From NCBI GenBank assembly GCA_024639025.1, contig JAHEJF010000013.1, positions 1 through 14,320 of the forward strand: a DNA stretch of 14,320 nt. The letters run 5' to 3'. The translations under genes were made by a program, and so were the position numbers. This document shows, in pieces, positions 1 through 9,130 of the stretch. The notes under the pieces were generated by a model. It had not been told where the DNA came from, searched no databases, and worked only from the letters and a program-made list of their open reading frames with translations. The first letter of the stretch is position 1. Each line of letters opens with the position of its first letter. The DNA comes from Ahrensia sp. (GTDB lineage: Bacteria > Pseudomonadota > Alphaproteobacteria > Rhizobiales > Rhizobiaceae).

Positions 1-1
1 A

Positions 2-1561
2 ACCTTTGGTTCAGACTCAAATCGGTTCGATAAGCACTCGGCCCGAACTGACGATCTTTTGCTCGACTGGTCCAAATGTGCGGTCAACGAGGACACACTT
101 TCTTTGCTGACTGATCTGGCGCAAGCGCAAAAAGTTGAAGCAAAACGGGATGCAATGTTCGCTGGCGAGCGCATCAATATCACCGAGGATCGAGCGGTGC
201 TGCATACCGCCCTGCGCAACCGCTCCAACACGCCTGTGATCGAAGATGGCGAAGACGTGATGCCGGCTGTTAATGACGTGCTCGACAAGATGGGTGCATT
301 TGCCAGCGGTATCCGCTCGGGTGCAATTGCCTCAGCCTCGGGAAAAAGATTTACGGATATCGTCAATATCGGCATTGGCGGATCCGATCTCGGACCGGCC
401 ATGGCGGTATTGGCAATGGCACCGTTTCATGATGGTCCAAATTGCCATTTTGTCTCAAACATCGATGGCGCTCACATCGCCGACACGCTCGCCAAGGTCG
501 AACTGGACACCACATTATTCATCGTGGCCTCGAAAACATTTACGACAATCGAAACCATGACCAATGCACAGACAGCCCGCAGCGCGCTGATCGAACAATT
601 GGGCGAGAAAGCCGTTGGCGCCCACTTCTGCGCCGTTTCCACTGCGCTGGACAAGGTCGCCGAATTCGGCATCGCGCAAGACAGGGTTTTTGGTTTTTGG
701 GATTGGGTTGGCGGTCGGTATTCGCTTTGGGGGGCGATCGGTTTGCCGATCATGATCGCGATCGGACCGGATGATTTCGGCAGTTTTCTTGATGGCGCGC
801 ACGCCATGGACATTCATTTCAGGAACGCTGCGATTACTGAGAACCTGCCCATGATGATGGGGTTGATCGGCTATTATCATCGGGCCATTTGCGATTATTC
901 TACACGGGCTGTCATCCCTTATGATCAGCGCTTGTCGCGCCTGCCAGCCTATCTGCAACAATTGGACATGGAATCAAATGGCAAAAGCGTCACCATGGGC
1001 TCTGATGCGGTAGCCACCGCGACCGGCCCCATTGTTTGGGGCGAGCCGGGAACCAATGGTCAACACGCGTTCTTCCAACTATTGCACCAGGGCACCGATC
1101 TTATTCCAGTCGAATTCATCGTAGCAGCCAACGCTCATGAAACGGGCATGGATGTGCACCACGAATTGCTACTGTCCAACTGCCTGGCCCAGTCAGAAGC
1201 ACTGATGAAAGGCCGCACCCTGGATGAGGCACGTGCGCAAATGAAAGCCAAGGGCTTGAATGCCAACTTCATTGATCGCATTGCGCCACACCGCGTCTTT
1301 TCCGGAAACAGACCTTCTGTGACATTGATCTACGACACGCTGACACCTTATGCATTTGGTCGATTGATCGCGCTTTATGAACACCGCGTTTTTGTTGAAG
1401 CGCAGTTGTTCGGCATCAACGCGTTTGACCAGTGGGGCGTGGAATTGGGCAAGGAGCTGGCGACAAACCTTCTGTCGGTTGCACAAACAGGCGAAGGCAC
1501 TGAGCACTTGGACGGCTCCACGGCAGCCTTGGTGGCCTACACACGAGGGTTGCAAAAATAA
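2..1561 (+). CDS. pgi: Glucose-6-phosphate isomerase, 5'-truncated by window edge
   Basis: Interconverts glucose 6-phosphate and fructose 6-phosphate in the cytoplasm. The frame is open from base 2, and the translation before the TTG at 59 ([18 protein letters not shown]) matches the usual N-terminal region of the family, so the real start lies upstream. The 519 visible residues compare with about 549 in E. coli, so roughly 30 are missing. Seen: the GIGGSDLGP phosphate loop, [12 protein letters not shown] signature 1 ([13 protein letters not shown], about nt 704-742), [10 protein letters not shown] with the expected catalytic Glu (codon at 1043), a VHHELLL segment with the expected catalytic His, and signature 2 ([15 protein letters not shown], nt 1409-1453) with the C-terminal active-site Lys. 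All key motifs are intact. The next gene follows on the same strand after 161 nt. Identification is secure. Confidence 0.97.
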   Translation, partial: TFGSDSNRFDKHSARTDDLLLDWSKCAVNEDTLSLLTDLAQAQKVEAKRDAMFAGERINITEDRAVLHTALRNRSNTPVIEDGEDVMPAVNDVLDKMGAFASGIRSGAIASASGKRFTDIVNIGIGGSDLGPAMAVLAMAPFHDGPNCHFVSNIDGAHIADTLAKVELDTTLFIVASKTFTTIETMTNAQTARSALIEQLGEKAVGAHFCAVSTALDKVAEFGIAQDRVFGFWDWVGGRYSLWGAIGLPIMIAIGPDDFGSFLDGAHAMDIHFRNAAITENLPMMMGLIGYYHRAICDYSTRAVIPYDQRLSRLPAYLQQLDMESNGKSVTMGSDAVATATGPIVWGEPGTNGQHAFFQLLHQGTDLIPVEFIVAANAHETGMDVHHELLLSNCLAQSEALMKGRTLDEARAQMKAKGLNANFIDRIAPHRVFSGNRPSVTLIYDTLTPYAFGRLIALYEHRVFVEAQLFGINAFDQWGVELGKELATNLLSVAQTGEGTEHLDGSTAALVAYTRGLQK

Positions 1562-1722
1562 GTCTGCTTGATCAAGACCTTGGCATGGCGTAATCGACTT
1601 GTAGAAAGCGGTGCATGGTGCGTTAGTTGGCATTACCGCATCTTGAGAAGTATCATGCGTGCGTCACAAGAATCTGTACCTGCGCTTCAGTTGAAAACCG
1701 AAACGCACCAGCCGAGGACAAA
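1562..1722 (+). other. pgi-dehydratase intergenic region
   Basis: This gap has no convincing terminator hairpin with a T-tract and no clear promoter. It holds a perfect 10-bp palindrome, CTTGATCAAG, at 1567-1576 just after the pgi stop. Such a palindrome could be a regulator site or chance. Upstream in-frame codons of the dehydratase reach back to 1627 as a TTG, but that extension has no family likeness. Confidence 0.4.
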
Positions 1723-3522
1723 ATGAGCAACAATAAAAACAAGCGCCTTCGTAGCCAAGAATGGTTCAACAATCCCGACAATCCGTCGATGACTGCCCTT
1801 TATCTGGAGCGGTATCTGAATTTCGGCCTGACGCAGGAAGAGTTGCAATCCGGCAAGCCAATCATTGGAATAGCACAAACCGGCTCTGATCTTTCGCCTT
1901 GCAATCGCCATCACATCGAACTTGCTAAACGCGTTCGTGACGGAATCGTCGCGATGGGCGGTATTCCCATCGAATTCCCGGTGCACCCCATTCAAGAGAC
2001 CGGCAAACGCCCCACCGCGGCGCTTGATCGAAATCTTCAGTATTTGTCTTGTGTTGAGGTTATGTATGGCTACCCGCTCGATGGTGTCGTGCTGACAATT
2101 GGATGTGACAAGACGACGCCTGCGCTTTTAATGGCAGCCGCAACCGTCAACATTCCATCTATCGCACTTTCGGTGGGTCCCATGTTGAACGGTTGGTGGA
2201 AAGGTGAGCGTGCCGGGTCGGGAACGATTGTCTGGAAGATGCGCGAAAAGCTGGCCGCAGGCGAGATCGACTATGATGAATTCATGGACGCTGCTGCTGC
2301 GTCAGCGCCATCGGTGGGTTACTGCAACACCATGGGCACTGCGACCACCATGAATTCGCTCACCGAAGCGCTTGGCATGCAATTGCCTGGGTCGGCTGCC
2401 ATTCCTGCGCCCTACCGCGAACGTGGCCAGATGGCTTATGCTACCGGCAAACGCATCGTTGACATGGTGCACGAGGATCTCAAACCGTCAGACATTATGA
2501 CCCGGCAAGCGTTTGAAAATGCAATCGTGGTCAATTCAGCGATCGGTGGATCGACCAATGCACCTATTCATCTCAATGCGATTGCCCGTCACCTTGGTGT
2601 TCCGCTGAGCAATGATGACTGGCAACAGATCGGTCACAAGATTCCGCTGCTTGTGAATTTGCAGCCCGCGGGCAAATATCTGGGTGAGGACTATTCACGC
2701 GCTGGCGGCGTCCCTGCAGTTGTCATGGAACTGATGAAAGCCAAGATGTTGCCTCATCCGGCGGCGATCACCGCCAATGGCAAGTCCATCGGCGACAATT
2801 GTTCAGCGGTTGAAAATGAAAACGAGGACGTGATTCTCACTGTCGCGAAGCCGATGAAAGCCGAGGCCGGCTTCATCAATATGACCGGCAATTTGTTCAG
2901 CTCCGCGATTATGAAAACCAGCGTGATATCGGACGAGTTCCGCGAAAGGTATTTGAGCAATCCGGATTCACCCAACGCGTTTGAAGGAAAAGTGGCGGTC
3001 TTCGACGGGCCGGAGGACTATCACAACCGCATTGATGATCCTGCAGAGGAAATTGACAGCTATACCATATTGGTGATGCGGGGGACCGGTCCGGTCGGCT
3101 ATCCGGGTGGTGCCGAGGTGGTCAATATGCAGCCGCCTGATTATCTGATCAAACAGGGTATTTTGTCACTTCCCTGCATCGGCGATGGACGTCAATCAGG
3201 CACATCGGGGTCGCCGTCCATTCTGAACGGTGCGCCGGAAGCGGCCGTGATGGGCGCCGTTGCCTTGTTGGAAAATGGCGATCGCCTACGCATTGATCTG
3301 AATAATAATCGCATGGATATCCTCATTGATGACGCAGAACTGTCACAACGAAGAACAAAGCTCGAATCACAGGGCGGTTACGCATATCCGGAAAGCCAGA
3401 CGCCTTGGCAAGAAATCCAACGCGGCATCGTCGATCAATTTGATGAGGGCATGGTTCTGAAAGGGGCGACAGAGTTTAAGGCGATTGCTCAGAAACGAGG
3501 GCTTCCGCGCGACAGTCATTGA
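1723..3522 (+). CDS. xylD: IlvD/Edd-family sugar-acid dehydratase, D-xylonate dehydratase-like
   Basis: Predicted to dehydrate D-xylonate (or a closely related aldonate) to the 2-keto-3-deoxy acid in the cytoplasm, as in Weimberg/Dahms-type pentose pathways. I start it at the ATG at 1723, preceded by GAGG at 1714-1717; this gives 599 aa and an N-terminus ([13 protein letters not shown]) that resembles Caulobacter XylD almost word for word. The putative [2Fe-2S] ligands C60 (SDLSPCNR), C128 (GCDKTTP) and C201 (GYCNTMGTA) fall at the same numbers I recall for Caulobacter XylD, with K129 next to C128 as the likely carbamylated Mg ligand. Other family blocks: [33 protein letters not shown] and a C-terminal RDSH. 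No other xylose or xylonate pathway gene lies in the window, so the exact aldonate is inferred from similarity. L-arabonate or another aldonate remains possible. Confidence 0.88.
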   Translation: MSNNKNKRLRSQEWFNNPDNPSMTALYLERYLNFGLTQEELQSGKPIIGIAQTGSDLSPCNRHHIELAKRVRDGIVAMGGIPIEFPVHPIQETGKRPTAALDRNLQYLSCVEVMYGYPLDGVVLTIGCDKTTPALLMAAATVNIPSIALSVGPMLNGWWKGERAGSGTIVWKMREKLAAGEIDYDEFMDAAAASAPSVGYCNTMGTATTMNSLTEALGMQLPGSAAIPAPYRERGQMAYATGKRIVDMVHEDLKPSDIMTRQAFENAIVVNSAIGGSTNAPIHLNAIARHLGVPLSNDDWQQIGHKIPLLVNLQPAGKYLGEDYSRAGGVPAVVMELMKAKMLPHPAAITANGKSIGDNCSAVENENEDVILTVAKPMKAEAGFINMTGNLFSSAIMKTSVISDEFRERYLSNPDSPNAFEGKVAVFDGPEDYHNRIDDPAEEIDSYTILVMRGTGPVGYPGGAEVVNMQPPDYLIKQGILSLPCIGDGRQSGTSGSPSILNGAPEAAVMGAVALLENGDRLRIDLNNNRMDILIDDAELSQRRTKLESQGGYAYPESQTPWQEIQRGIVDQFDEGMVLKGATEFKAIAQKRGLPRDSH

Positions 3523-3523
3523 T

Positions 3524-3554
3524 TGGTTAACCTATGTAAATGATTGTTAACCAT
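3524..3554. promoter_or_regulatory. Inverted TGGTTAAC/GTTAACCA repeat upstream of NUDIX gene
   Basis: An 8-bp inverted repeat, TGGTTAAC (3524-3531) and GTTAACCA (3546-3553), is separated by 14 nt and lies just after the dehydratase stop. The left arm contains the palindrome GGTTAACC. The right arm contains TTAACCAT, which resembles the CtrA half-site of alphaproteobacteria, although the full TTAA-N7-TTAA spacing is absent. It is either an operator or CtrA-like site for the NUDIX gene or a weak hairpin after the dehydratase gene. No T-tract follows, so I favour a regulatory site. Role inferred only. Confidence 0.3.
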
Positions 3555-3636
3555 TTGAAGCCAGATTCGTAAACGTCACGAACAATCATATTCTAATGCA
3601 GCCATTTTGTTGGCGCGACGGGCGAGATGGATCTCA

Positions 3637-4080
3637 ATGTCAGGAAAAGAATTGAAACAACTTTACGGCGTCATCCCCTACAAGGTGAAAGATGACAGCG
3701 TTTGGGTTCTGATGGTCACCTCCCAAACCAGGAGGCGGTGGATATTTCCCAACGGCAATTTGGAGCAGGACGAAACCGGTGCCCAGGCAGCAGCGCGCGA
3801 AGGTTTCGAAGAAGCTGGCGTCAAGGGCAGTATTGAGAAAAAGCATACAATCAACACCATCATTGGGAAATCGGCTCCCGATGGCATTGAGAATGTCAAA
3901 GTCGAATTTTTCGCCATGGAAGTGCTGAAACAGGCTGAAAAATGGCCGGAAAAGTCACAACGCAAGCGCAAATGGGTTTCGCTGGATGCTGCCAAAGATC
4001 TGGTCAGGGACGATGATTTTCGCAATGTCCTCAACCGCTTCAGCAAACAAAAATTCGTCGCCAGATTATCGGCCGCTTGA
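3637..4080 (+). CDS. NUDIX hydrolase, DIPP-like
   Basis: A soluble 147-residue NUDIX hydrolase that should cleave a nucleoside or inositol diphosphate-type bond (X linked to a diphosphate) using a divalent metal. The Nudix box runs from G40 to V62: G40, E46, then R54-E55-G-F-E58-E59-A-G61-V62. It fits the GX5EX7REUXEEXGU pattern except that the first U position (normally Ile, Leu or Val) is Gly56. The preceding RRRWIFPNG and the later W-P-E...RKRKWVSLDAA segment resemble the diphosphoinositol-polyphosphate phosphohydrolase (DIPP/MutT) subgroup. I start it at the ATG at 3637; an in-frame TTG at 3607 would add MLARRARWIS, which has no family support. It may have its own promoter after the repeat at 3524-3554 and ends just before a strong terminator. 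The substrate cannot be assigned from sequence. Confidence 0.88.
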   Translation: MSGKELKQLYGVIPYKVKDDSVWVLMVTSQTRRRWIFPNGNLEQDETGAQAAAREGFEEAGVKGSIEKKHTINTIIGKSAPDGIENVKVEFFAMEVLKQAEKWPEKSQRKRKWVSLDAAKDLVRDDDFRNVLNRFSKQKFVARLSAA

Positions 4081-4106
4081 AGCCACTTTTCAGTTTTGAA
4101 CAAAAA

Positions 4107-4133
4107 AAGGGCCAGAACAGTGTTCTGGCCCTT
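4107..4133. terminator. Bidirectional hairpin terminator between convergent genes
   Basis: A perfect 13-bp inverted repeat: AAGGGCCAGAACA (4107-4119), one base, TGTTCTGGCCCTT (4121-4133). As RNA it can form about 11 GC-rich pairs with a short CAGTG loop. A run of seven A lies on its left (4102-4108), giving a T-tract on the minus strand; CCATTTT lies on its right for the plus strand. It sits 26 nt past the NUDIX stop and 51 nt past the glpV stop, so it should end both convergent units. The T-tract is better for the glp operon. Confidence 0.9.
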
Positions 4134-4184
4134 CCATTTTGGTCCCTGACTTCTCAGGGCCATTGGCTGGCAAAATTAGGAGGA

Positions 4185-5906
4185 TTACTGCCAGCTTTTG
4201 ATTAGCTCATCGTATGAGACTGTTTCGCCAGCCGGCTTCTCATCTGCAACTTTAGCAAATGGTGCGCCTGCTTCAGCAAACCATTCTTCAGCCGAGCGAG
4301 GCTCGTTCATCTTCGGACCGATATCGCCCTGAACACCGGCACGCTCCAAGCGCTCAAGCACTTTCTCTTGTGCTTCGCAGAGGCTGTCGAGTGCTTCCTG
4401 CGCAGATTTTGCACCGGACATGGCGTCACCGATGTTCTGCCACCATAGCTGAGCCAGCTTTGGATAATCAGGAACATTGGTGCCTGTTGGTGACCACTGA
4501 ACGCGCGCTGGCGAACGGTAGAATTCAACAAGGCCACCAAGTTTGTCGGCACGCTCGGTGAAGTGGTCGCTGTCAATTGTCGACTCGCGGATGAAGGTCA
4601 GACCAACGTCAGACTTCTTCAGGTCGACCGTTTTTGAAACAACGAACTGCGCATAGAGCCAAGCGGCTTTTGCACGATCAACAGGTGTCGATTTCATCAA
4701 TGTCCATGAACCGGCATCCTGATAACCGATCTTCTGACCTTCTTTCCAGTAAACGCCATGTGGTGAAGGAGCCATGCGCCATTTCGGCGTGCCATCTTCA
4801 TTCATCACGGGAAGGCCGGGCTCCACTGTCGCTGCTGTAAAGGCCGTGTACCAGAACATCTGTTGTGCAACATTGCCTTGGGCCGGGATTGGGCCAGCTT
4901 CGCCGAATGTCATGCCGGCTGCTTCTGGTGGAGAATATTTCTGCAACCAGTCAATCGCCTTCTCAACGGCATAGACAGCGGCAGGTGAATTTGTTGCGCC
5001 GCCACGAGCCACGCATGAGCCCACAGGTTGTGAGTTGTCGTTCACACGAATGCCCCATTCATCAACCGGCAGGCCGTTTGGCTCACCAACATCGCCCATG
5101 CCGGCCATGGACATCCAGGCATCGGTGTAGCGCCAACCCAGTGACGGGTCTTTCTTGCCGTAGTCCATGTTGCCGTAAACATCGCCATCGACACCAAGGT
5201 GCGAAAGATCGCGGCCGGTGAAGAATTCAGCGATGTCCTCATAAGCTGACCAGTTTACCGGCACACCGAGGTCGTAGCCGTATTTCTCTTTGAAGTCGGC
5301 CTTGTTCTTGTCGTCATTGAACCAGTCGTAGCGGAACCAGTACAAGTTGGCGAACTGCTGATCGGGCAGCTGATAAAGCTTGCCGTCTGGACCGGTTGTG
5401 AAGCTGGTACCGATAAAGTCGTCCACATCAAGCGTTGGCAGTGTTACATCTGCGCCCTCGCCGGACATCCAATCGGTCAGGTTGCGCACCTGCTGGTAGC
5501 GCCAGTGTGTGCCGATCAAGTCGGAATCGTTGACATAGGCGTCATAAATGTTTTCGCCCGACTGCATTTGCGTTTGCAGCTTTTCAACCACGTCACCTTC
5601 ACCAATCAGGTCGTGAGTGACCGTGATGCCGGTGATGGCTGAGAACGCAGGCGCCAGAACTTTGGATTCATATTCGTGCGTCGCGATGGTTTCGGAGACA
5701 ACCTTGATTTCCATTCCCTGGAATGGTGTTGCAGCATCAACAAAGAACTGCATTTCTGCTTTTTGTTCATCGGCTGAAAGCACTGACAAGCCGCCGATTT
5801 CATCGGCGAGAAACTTCTCAGCAGCAGCCATGTCCGCATGGGCTGAAGTGCCCATCGCGACCATCAGCACGGCTGCAGCAGTCGAGGTTAGAAGATAGTT
5901 TCGCAT
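4185..5906 (-). CDS. glpV: Glycerol ABC transporter, periplasmic substrate-binding protein
   Basis: The periplasmic receptor that captures the substrate (glycerol in the rhizobial homologue) and delivers it to GlpP/GlpQ. The start is the ATG at 5906, not an in-frame codon 36 nt upstream, because GGAGG (5914-5918) sits 7 nt before it and the protein then opens with a clear signal peptide: R2, a hydrophobic stretch, and AHA at 22-24 before D25. The 573-residue product is longer than the usual 400-450 aa of sugar-binding receptors but normal, as far as I recall, for this glycerol group. It is rich in Trp and Tyr and carries two Cys in the mature part (in GSCVARGG and DSLCEAQ). It is the last gene of the operon, set off from glpU by 75 nt containing an inverted repeat. 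No glycerol kinase gene follows before the terminator. Confidence 0.88.
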   Translation of the reverse strand: MRNYLLTSTAAAVLMVAMGTSAHADMAAAEKFLADEIGGLSVLSADEQKAEMQFFVDAATPFQGMEIKVVSETIATHEYESKVLAPAFSAITGITVTHDLIGEGDVVEKLQTQMQSGENIYDAYVNDSDLIGTHWRYQQVRNLTDWMSGEGADVTLPTLDVDDFIGTSFTTGPDGKLYQLPDQQFANLYWFRYDWFNDDKNKADFKEKYGYDLGVPVNWSAYEDIAEFFTGRDLSHLGVDGDVYGNMDYGKKDPSLGWRYTDAWMSMAGMGDVGEPNGLPVDEWGIRVNDNSQPVGSCVARGGATNSPAAVYAVEKAIDWLQKYSPPEAAGMTFGEAGPIPAQGNVAQQMFWYTAFTAATVEPGLPVMNEDGTPKWRMAPSPHGVYWKEGQKIGYQDAGSWTLMKSTPVDRAKAAWLYAQFVVSKTVDLKKSDVGLTFIRESTIDSDHFTERADKLGGLVEFYRSPARVQWSPTGTNVPDYPKLAQLWWQNIGDAMSGAKSAQEALDSLCEAQEKVLERLERAGVQGDIGPKMNEPRSAEEWFAEAGAPFAKVADEKPAGETVSYDELIKSWQ

Positions 5907-5913
5907 TATAATT

Positions 5914-5918
5914 CCTCC
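5914..5918 (-). promoter_or_regulatory. Strong ribosome-binding site of glpV
   Basis: On the minus strand AGGGAGGAATT precedes the glpV ATG, with the GGAGG core 7 nt from the start codon. It fixes the glpV start at 5906 and suggests high translation, as expected for a binding protein made in excess over the membrane parts. Confidence 0.85.
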
Positions 5919-5942
5919 CTTAAGGTTCAATGCGGTTTCCAA

Positions 5943-5972
5943 GAATGAGCCCTGCCAGGCTGATTCTCATTC
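5943..5972 (-). repeat. Inverted repeat in the glpU-glpV gap
   Basis: On the minus strand GAATGAG (5972-5966) and CTCATTC (5949-5943) form a 7-bp stem around 16 nt, and the loop itself can pair weakly (CCTGG...CAGG). No T-tract follows, so it does not look like a terminator. A hairpin here could stabilise the glpV part of the message or its upstream end. Function inferred from position only. Confidence 0.4.
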
Positions 5973-5981
5973 GTTTTGGGC

Positions 5982-6263
5982 TCACACTGTTCTGAACACA
6001 ATGACTGCGTAGATCAGTGAAATACCCATAGCCCACCAGAGGCTGGGCCCAACAAGACCAAGCCAGGCAAGATGGATAAAGGCGCTGCCGAGCAGCGATA
6101 TGAAGAGGCGGTCACCACGCGTGGTTTCAAAGCGCAGGATTCCCAATCGTGGATTGCCTCCCGGCGAGAAGTACTCCCACACGCACATACCTACGAGACA
6201 GCTGATAATGCCTAGCCAGAACAGGGCGGTTGGGCCAGTCCATGCCATCCATGAAAGTTCCAT
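5982..6263 (-). CDS. glpU: Small inner-membrane protein of glycerol transporter (DUF2160 type)
   Basis: A 93-residue integral membrane protein always found, as far as I recall, inside the rhizobial-type glycerol ABC operon. Three hydrophobic segments are visible: about residues 10-31, 52-72 and 74-91, with a short polar loop containing ETTRGDRLF (46-54), the most characteristic stretch of the DUF2160 family. It opens with MELSWMAWTGPTALFW, also typical. The ATG at 6263 is preceded by a very strong AGGAGGAGG-like site that overlaps the end of glpQ, so the two are translationally close (12 nt apart). It has no recognisable ATPase, permease EAA or binding-protein motif. Its job in transport is not known to me; an accessory subunit of GlpPQST is an inference from synteny. 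Confidence 0.85.
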   Translation of the reverse strand: MELSWMAWTGPTALFWLGIISCLVGMCVWEYFSPGGNPRLGILRFETTRGDRLFISLLGSAFIHLAWLGLVGPSLWWAMGISLIYAVIVFRTV

Positions 6264-6275
6264 GATCCCCTCCTC

Positions 6276-7165
6276 CTAAACGCGACCCAGGGCAAAGCCC
6301 TTGGCGATGTAGTTGCGGACAAAGTAGATAACGAGCGCACCAGGAATGATCGTCAGTACACCGGCGGCCGCAAGCACACCCCAGTCGACACCGGAAGCGC
6401 CGACTGTACGTGTCATGATGGCCGAAATCGGTTTGGCGTCCGTGGTCGTCAAGGTGCGTGCGATCAACAGTTCCACCCATGAGAACATGAAGCAGAAGAA
6501 GGCTGCCACGCCGATACCTGAAGCGATCAGCGGCGTGAAAATCTTGACGAAGAATTTCGGAAAAGAATAGCCGTCAATATAGGCTGTTTCATCGATCTCC
6601 TTGGGGACACCGGACATGAAACCTTCCAAGATCCACACAGCGAGCGGGACGTTGAACAAACAGTGGGCCAAGGCAACAGCAATATGTGTGTCGATCAATC
6701 CAAATGCTGAGTAGAGCTGGAAGAACGGCAGCACAAACACGGCAGCGGGCGCCATGCGGTTTGAAAGCAACCAGAAGAACATGTGCTTGTCGCCCAGAAA
6801 GCGGTAGCGCGAGAAGGCATAGGCTGCTGGCAGTGCCACACTGATCGATATGATCGTGTTGAGCGCAACATAGATGATCGAGTTGATATAGCCTGAATAC
6901 CAAGAAGGGTCGTTGAAGATGACCCGATAGTTATCCAGCGTCGGTGACTGCGGCAGCAAGGTAAATGATGACAGGATCTCCTGGTTGGTTTTCAGGCTCA
7001 TATTGACCAGCCAATAGATGGGCAGCATCAACAGCAGGATATAGATCGTCGGCACCAGCCATTTGAGGCTGCGTTTTTGCTTGAAGTGATGGACGGAACG
7101 AACGCCGGCAAGATCAATCTTGTTGGTGCTCGCAACGGCCGGATTTTCTAATGCGGTATCAGCCA

Positions 7166-7166
<1 letters not shown>
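6276..7166 (-). CDS. glpQ: Glycerol ABC transporter permease, MalG type
   Basis: One half of the transmembrane channel of the glycerol importer. The 296-residue protein starts with about 35 cytoplasmic residues, then the first membrane helix (LKWLVPTIYILLLMLPIYWL, about 34-53), with further hydrophobic segments near 97-118, 128-150, 160-182, 213-232 and 263-285, the six-helix plan of MalG-like permeases. The cytoplasmic EAA loop that docks onto the ATPase is clear: E190-I-D-E193-T-A-Y-I-D-G199, followed by SFPKFFVKIFTPL. Its ATG overlaps the glpP stop by one base (TGATG), implying coupled translation. It pairs with GlpP; substrate specificity is inferred from the operon. Confidence 0.92.
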
Positions 7167-8053
<887 letters not shown>

Positions 8054-8055
8054 GA

Positions 8056-9129
8056 TCAGGCGCTCTTTCTAACCAGGTGTGAATTCTCGTAAACATTGAT
8101 GCGGGCCGTCTCGAAGCTGATATTGGGTTCTGCGGGTACCGGCGCACCTTCTGGCAGCACTGCATTGATTTCTTGTCCCTCGAGCGAAGCCCTGACAATC
8201 TTGAAACGGCCAATGTCTTCGACTGCATTGACTGTGACGGGCAGACCCTTATTGCCACTTTCCAGCTTAACGAATTCCGGCCGAATGCCCAGTTCAGCAG
8301 AGGCGCCCAAGGCACGGTAGTGATGTGAGAGTTCGATTTCGTGCTGGCCGATGCGCGCTATGTTGCCTTTGACATTCGACGCCAGAATATTCATGCCCGG
8401 TGAACCAATGAAGTAACCAACAAAAGTGTGCGCAGGCTCGTCAAACAACTCCTCGGGTGTGCCGATCTGAACAACCTCTCCATCGTACATAACCACGACT
8501 TTGTCAGCGAAGGTGAGCGCTTCGGTCTGGTCGTGCGTGACATAGATCATCGTGTGACCAAGCTGGCGGTGCAGATCCTTCAGCTTGGTGCGCAACTGCC
8601 ACTTCATGTGCGGATCGATCACGGTCAGCGGTTCGTCAAACAAAATTGCGTTGACATCGTAGCGAACCAGGCCGCGGCCAAGCGAGATCTTCTGCTTTTC
8701 GTCGGCGGTGAGGCCACGCGCCTTGCGATCAGCTTTGTCGGCAAGATCCAGCACGCCGATCATATCGTGGACACGCTTGTCGATCTCATCTTTGGGTACG
8801 CGGCGATTGACCAGTGGAAACTCTAGGTTCTGGCGCACCGTCATGGTGTCGTAGATCACCGGGAACTGAAACACCTGAGCAATGTTGCGCTCTTCGGGCT
8901 GCAGATGCGTGACATCCTGACCGCCGAACAGAATATTGCCCTTCGATGGAACCAGCAGCCCGGAAATGATGTTAAGCAATGTTGTCTTGCCGCAACCCGA
9001 AGGCCCCAACAAGGCATAGGCGCCACCATCTTCCCATTCGTAGTCGAGCTCCTTGAGCGCAAAGTCGGCATCTGATTTGGGGTGTGGCAAATAGGAGTGA
9101 GCGAGCTTGTCGAGCGTGATCTTGGCCAT
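8056..9129 (-). CDS. glpT: Glycerol ABC transporter ATPase with degenerate signature motif
   Basis: One of two ATPases that drive the importer on the cytoplasmic face. It has 357 residues: an ATPase domain (1 to about 240) and a C-terminal MalK/TOBE-like regulatory domain (about 245-357, with LGIRPEFV at 280-287). Walker A is canonical (GPSGCGKTT, 42-50), the Q-loop Gln is Q88, Walker B is ILFDEP with D165-E166, and the switch His is H199 in VTHD. The signature motif, normally LSGGQ, is LTADE (140-144), so this subunit offers a defective signature to its partner. The D-loop is also unusual (LTVID). An AGGAG site 6 nt before the ATG overlaps the end of glpS. The name follows the rhizobial operon, not the E. 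coli glycerol-3-phosphate antiporter of the same symbol. Confidence 0.92.
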   Translation of the reverse strand: MAKITLDKLAHSYLPHPKSDADFALKELDYEWEDGGAYALLGPSGCGKTTLLNIISGLLVPSKGNILFGGQDVTHLQPEERNIAQVFQFPVIYDTMTVRQNLEFPLVNRRVPKDEIDKRVHDMIGVLDLADKADRKARGLTADEKQKISLGRGLVRYDVNAILFDEPLTVIDPHMKWQLRTKLKDLHRQLGHTMIYVTHDQTEALTFADKVVVMYDGEVVQIGTPEELFDEPAHTFVGYFIGSPGMNILASNVKGNIARIGQHEIELSHHYRALGASAELGIRPEFVKLESGNKGLPVTVNAVEDIGRFKIVRASLEGQEINAVLPEGAPVPAEPNISFETARINVYENSHLVRKSA

Positions 9130-9130
9130 C

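Noticed and set aside
1627..1722. N-terminal extension of the dehydratase from a TTG at 1627
   Set aside because: Residues before the ATG at 1723 are unlike the family, and GAGG is placed correctly for the ATG, which gives a XylD-like N-terminus.
3678..4163. 161-codon minus-strand frame antisense to the NUDIX gene
   Set aside because: It runs through the terminator hairpin and opposes a gene with an intact Nudix box.
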